Source: Vibrio algivorus (GTDB taxonomy: Bacteria; Pseudomonadota; Gammaproteobacteria; Enterobacterales; Vibrionaceae). Taken from it: DNA of 64,000 bases. The stretch lies in the NCBI RefSeq assembly GCF_002218005.2, contig NZ_AP018678.1:1674001-1738000 (forward strand). Reading direction: 5' to 3'. Positions 63,033 through 64,000 of this stretch are shown here, piece after piece. A program made the translations under genes and the position numbers. Numbering within the stretch: position 1 is the stretch's first letter; each line of letters begins with the position of its first letter. The notes beneath the pieces were generated by a model that worked only from the letters and a program-made list of their open reading frames with translations, ran no database searches and was not told the DNA's origin.

Positions 63033-63944
63033 CTAATAAGCTTTGCTTCCGAGTATATGTTTATCGAGCGTTGATGGGGTGCCGTAAAGTGAATCTTTGG
63101 CATGAAACTCTTTGGCCGTTTCAGCCACCGACTTACTAAAGCGAGGATCTTGTGGACGCTCATGGCTATTGATGAAAACAGACACATCCCACGCTTGTTG
63201 ATCCGTTAAGCTGTTGCTCTTACTTAATGGCATATTAGCTTTAATAAAGTTAGCCGCAGAACTGATTTGATGCATACCCGCCCCCCAGTTATAGCTATCT
63301 TTACCCCATAGCGGTGGGAATACGTAACGGTTATCCACTTTACGTCCTTCACCATTATCACCATGACAAAGTGCACATTGTGTCGTATAGACCTCTTGCC
63401 CACGAGTGAAATCAGGAGTGAGCTCTGGCTGTTCTAATTTAGGGAACCCACGGCCAGGAATGCTTGCATTCACCTTAGCATCCGTTGCCAGCCAATAAGA
63501 ATAAGCCGTGAGATCTAAAATAGTTTGACTGACCGCTTCTGGTGGTTGACCATTCATTGAGTAAGCGAAACACCCTTGCAATCGATCTTCGTAGGTATTC
63601 ACTTTCTTATTCTTACCACGATAAGCAGGATAAGAAACATAAGCGCCCCACATTGGAGCTGCATTGGCTAAACGTCCACCAGATAAATGGCAGTTGGTAC
63701 AATTTAAACCATTACCAACTTCACCAGATTGTTTCAGTTGCTGACTATTCATAAAGATTGAATAACCACGTTTCACTGCTTCAGCAAAATGCTCTTCTGG
63801 CACATTTCCCCAATCTGGTACTTGGTGATAAGACTCACCTTGTGCAAGCGGCTTACCCGGCTCAACACTACCTAAATCTTTATGTCCGTCATTGGCAAAA
63901 ACTATTCCACTTAATAGCGATAGGCTTAATAGTAAGTATTTCAT
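63033..63944 (-). CDS. Diheme cytochrome c, TsdA-like (thiosulfate dehydrogenase family candidate)
   Basis: Periplasmic diheme cytochrome c, 303 residues, with a signal peptide ending about residue 17. Haem sites are CTNCH (82-86) and CALCH (190-194). A Cys at 125 in LQGCFAYSMNG sits where TsdA enzymes carry the unusual axial Cys ligand, as I recall for Allochromatium. Haem-ligand Met candidates include ANMPLSK. This suggests thiosulfate oxidation to tetrathionate or the reverse. It overlaps the end of the upstream gene by 4 nt (ATGA). Another diheme c-type enzyme is possible. Confidence 0.85.
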   Translation of the reverse strand: MKYLLLSLSLLSGIVFANDGHKDLGSVEPGKPLAQGESYHQVPDWGNVPEEHFAEAVKRGYSIFMNSQQLKQSGEVGNGLNCTNCHLSGGRLANAAPMWGAYVSYPAYRGKNKKVNTYEDRLQGCFAYSMNGQPPEAVSQTILDLTAYSYWLATDAKVNASIPGRGFPKLEQPELTPDFTRGQEVYTTQCALCHGDNGEGRKVDNRYVFPPLWGKDSYNWGAGMHQISSAANFIKANMPLSKSNSLTDQQAWDVSVFINSHERPQDPRFSKSVAETAKEFHAKDSLYGTPSTLDKHILGSKAY

Positions 63945-64000
63945 TTTTTCACCTCCGCAGTTTTCTGCGCAACCGGTGCCCCTAATGAAGCAAAATAGTC
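63941..64000 (-). CDS. C-terminal end of an upstream gene, probably a cytochrome c (partial)
   Basis: Only the last 19 codons and stop lie in the window: DYFASLGAPVAQ...EVKK. The DYFASL tail resembles the terminal helix of class I cytochromes c. It overlaps the ATG of the diheme cytochrome by 4 nt, so they form an operon. A TsdB-like electron-transfer partner would fit; this is inferred from a short fragment. Confidence 0.6.
   Translation of the reverse strand, partial: DYFASLGAPVAQKTAEVKK

Overview
The window is ordinary chromosomal DNA of a gammaproteobacterium, almost certainly a member of the Vibrionaceae. The evidence is low-to-moderate GC, codon use and protein similarity, and gene neighbourhoods known from Vibrio and E. 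coli: minCDE-ycgL, rnd-fadD-slp-tsaB-yoaA, argS-yecM, feoAB, mepM-znuA/znuCB, sdhCDAB-sucABCD/gltA, and pgm-seqA. No prophage, integron, CRISPR array, conventional insertion sequence or rRNA was seen. The only mobile-like DNA is a family of short palindromic intergenic repeats.

Layout. 1-5460: a Gts-type glucose ABC transporter (permeases and binding protein) next to a GltR/GtrS-type two-component system, with a CRP-like site between them. 5600-8370: a lipoprotein, a PAS-GAF-GGDEF diguanylate cyclase and a small membrane protein. 8470-11950: an Mtr-type aromatic amino acid permease with a TrpR operator, a hemerythrin-like NO-stress protein with FNR and NsrR sites, tRNA-Arg(TCT), and folD with a PurR box. 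12060-17910: an RND efflux pump, a lytic transglycosylase and ycgL. 18180-20050: minCDE. 20199-27522: rnd, fadD, an alpha/beta hydrolase, an Slp lipoprotein, tsaB and yoaA. 27929-32413: purU, yecM, argS and a HIT protein. 32520-35034: feoAB with a Fur box. 35035-35698: a long intergenic stretch with a candidate small RNA. 35699-39154: a large membrane-spanning sensor/AraC regulator. 39348-43326: mepM-znuA and znuCB around a Zur box. 43412-55283: a VOC protein, then the TCA block sucDCBA-sdhBADC transcribed leftward and gltA rightward, with ArcA-type sites between. 55356-59757: the NIF3 protein YbgI, a DUF1853 protein, pgm and seqA. 59842-64000: a LysR regulator divergent from a secreted alkyl sulfatase, then a TsdA-like diheme cytochrome c and the tail of another probable cytochrome.

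How the parts fit. Much of the window is central carbon and energy metabolism (glucose uptake, Pgm, the TCA cycle, fatty acid activation), with metal uptake (Feo, Znu), cell division and replication control (Min, SeqA) and stress functions. Regulatory sites can be read directly at several promoters: CRP, TrpR, FNR, NsrR, PurR, Fur, Zur and ArcA. Together they describe a facultative anaerobe that responds to oxygen, NO, metals and carbon source.

The less ordinary items are four. The first is a MITE-like repeat with two almost identical full copies (28782-29048 and 58932-59197) and several shortened derivatives. The second is a candidate small RNA at about 35399-35525 with a C-rich terminator loop. 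The third is the 1151-residue membrane regulator, built like a Bacteroides hybrid two-component protein but with no visible phospho-accepting His, a degenerate ATPase core and no receiver domain. The fourth is a terminator-like hairpin inside the sucB-sucC gap. I found no multi-gene system that I would call wholly new.
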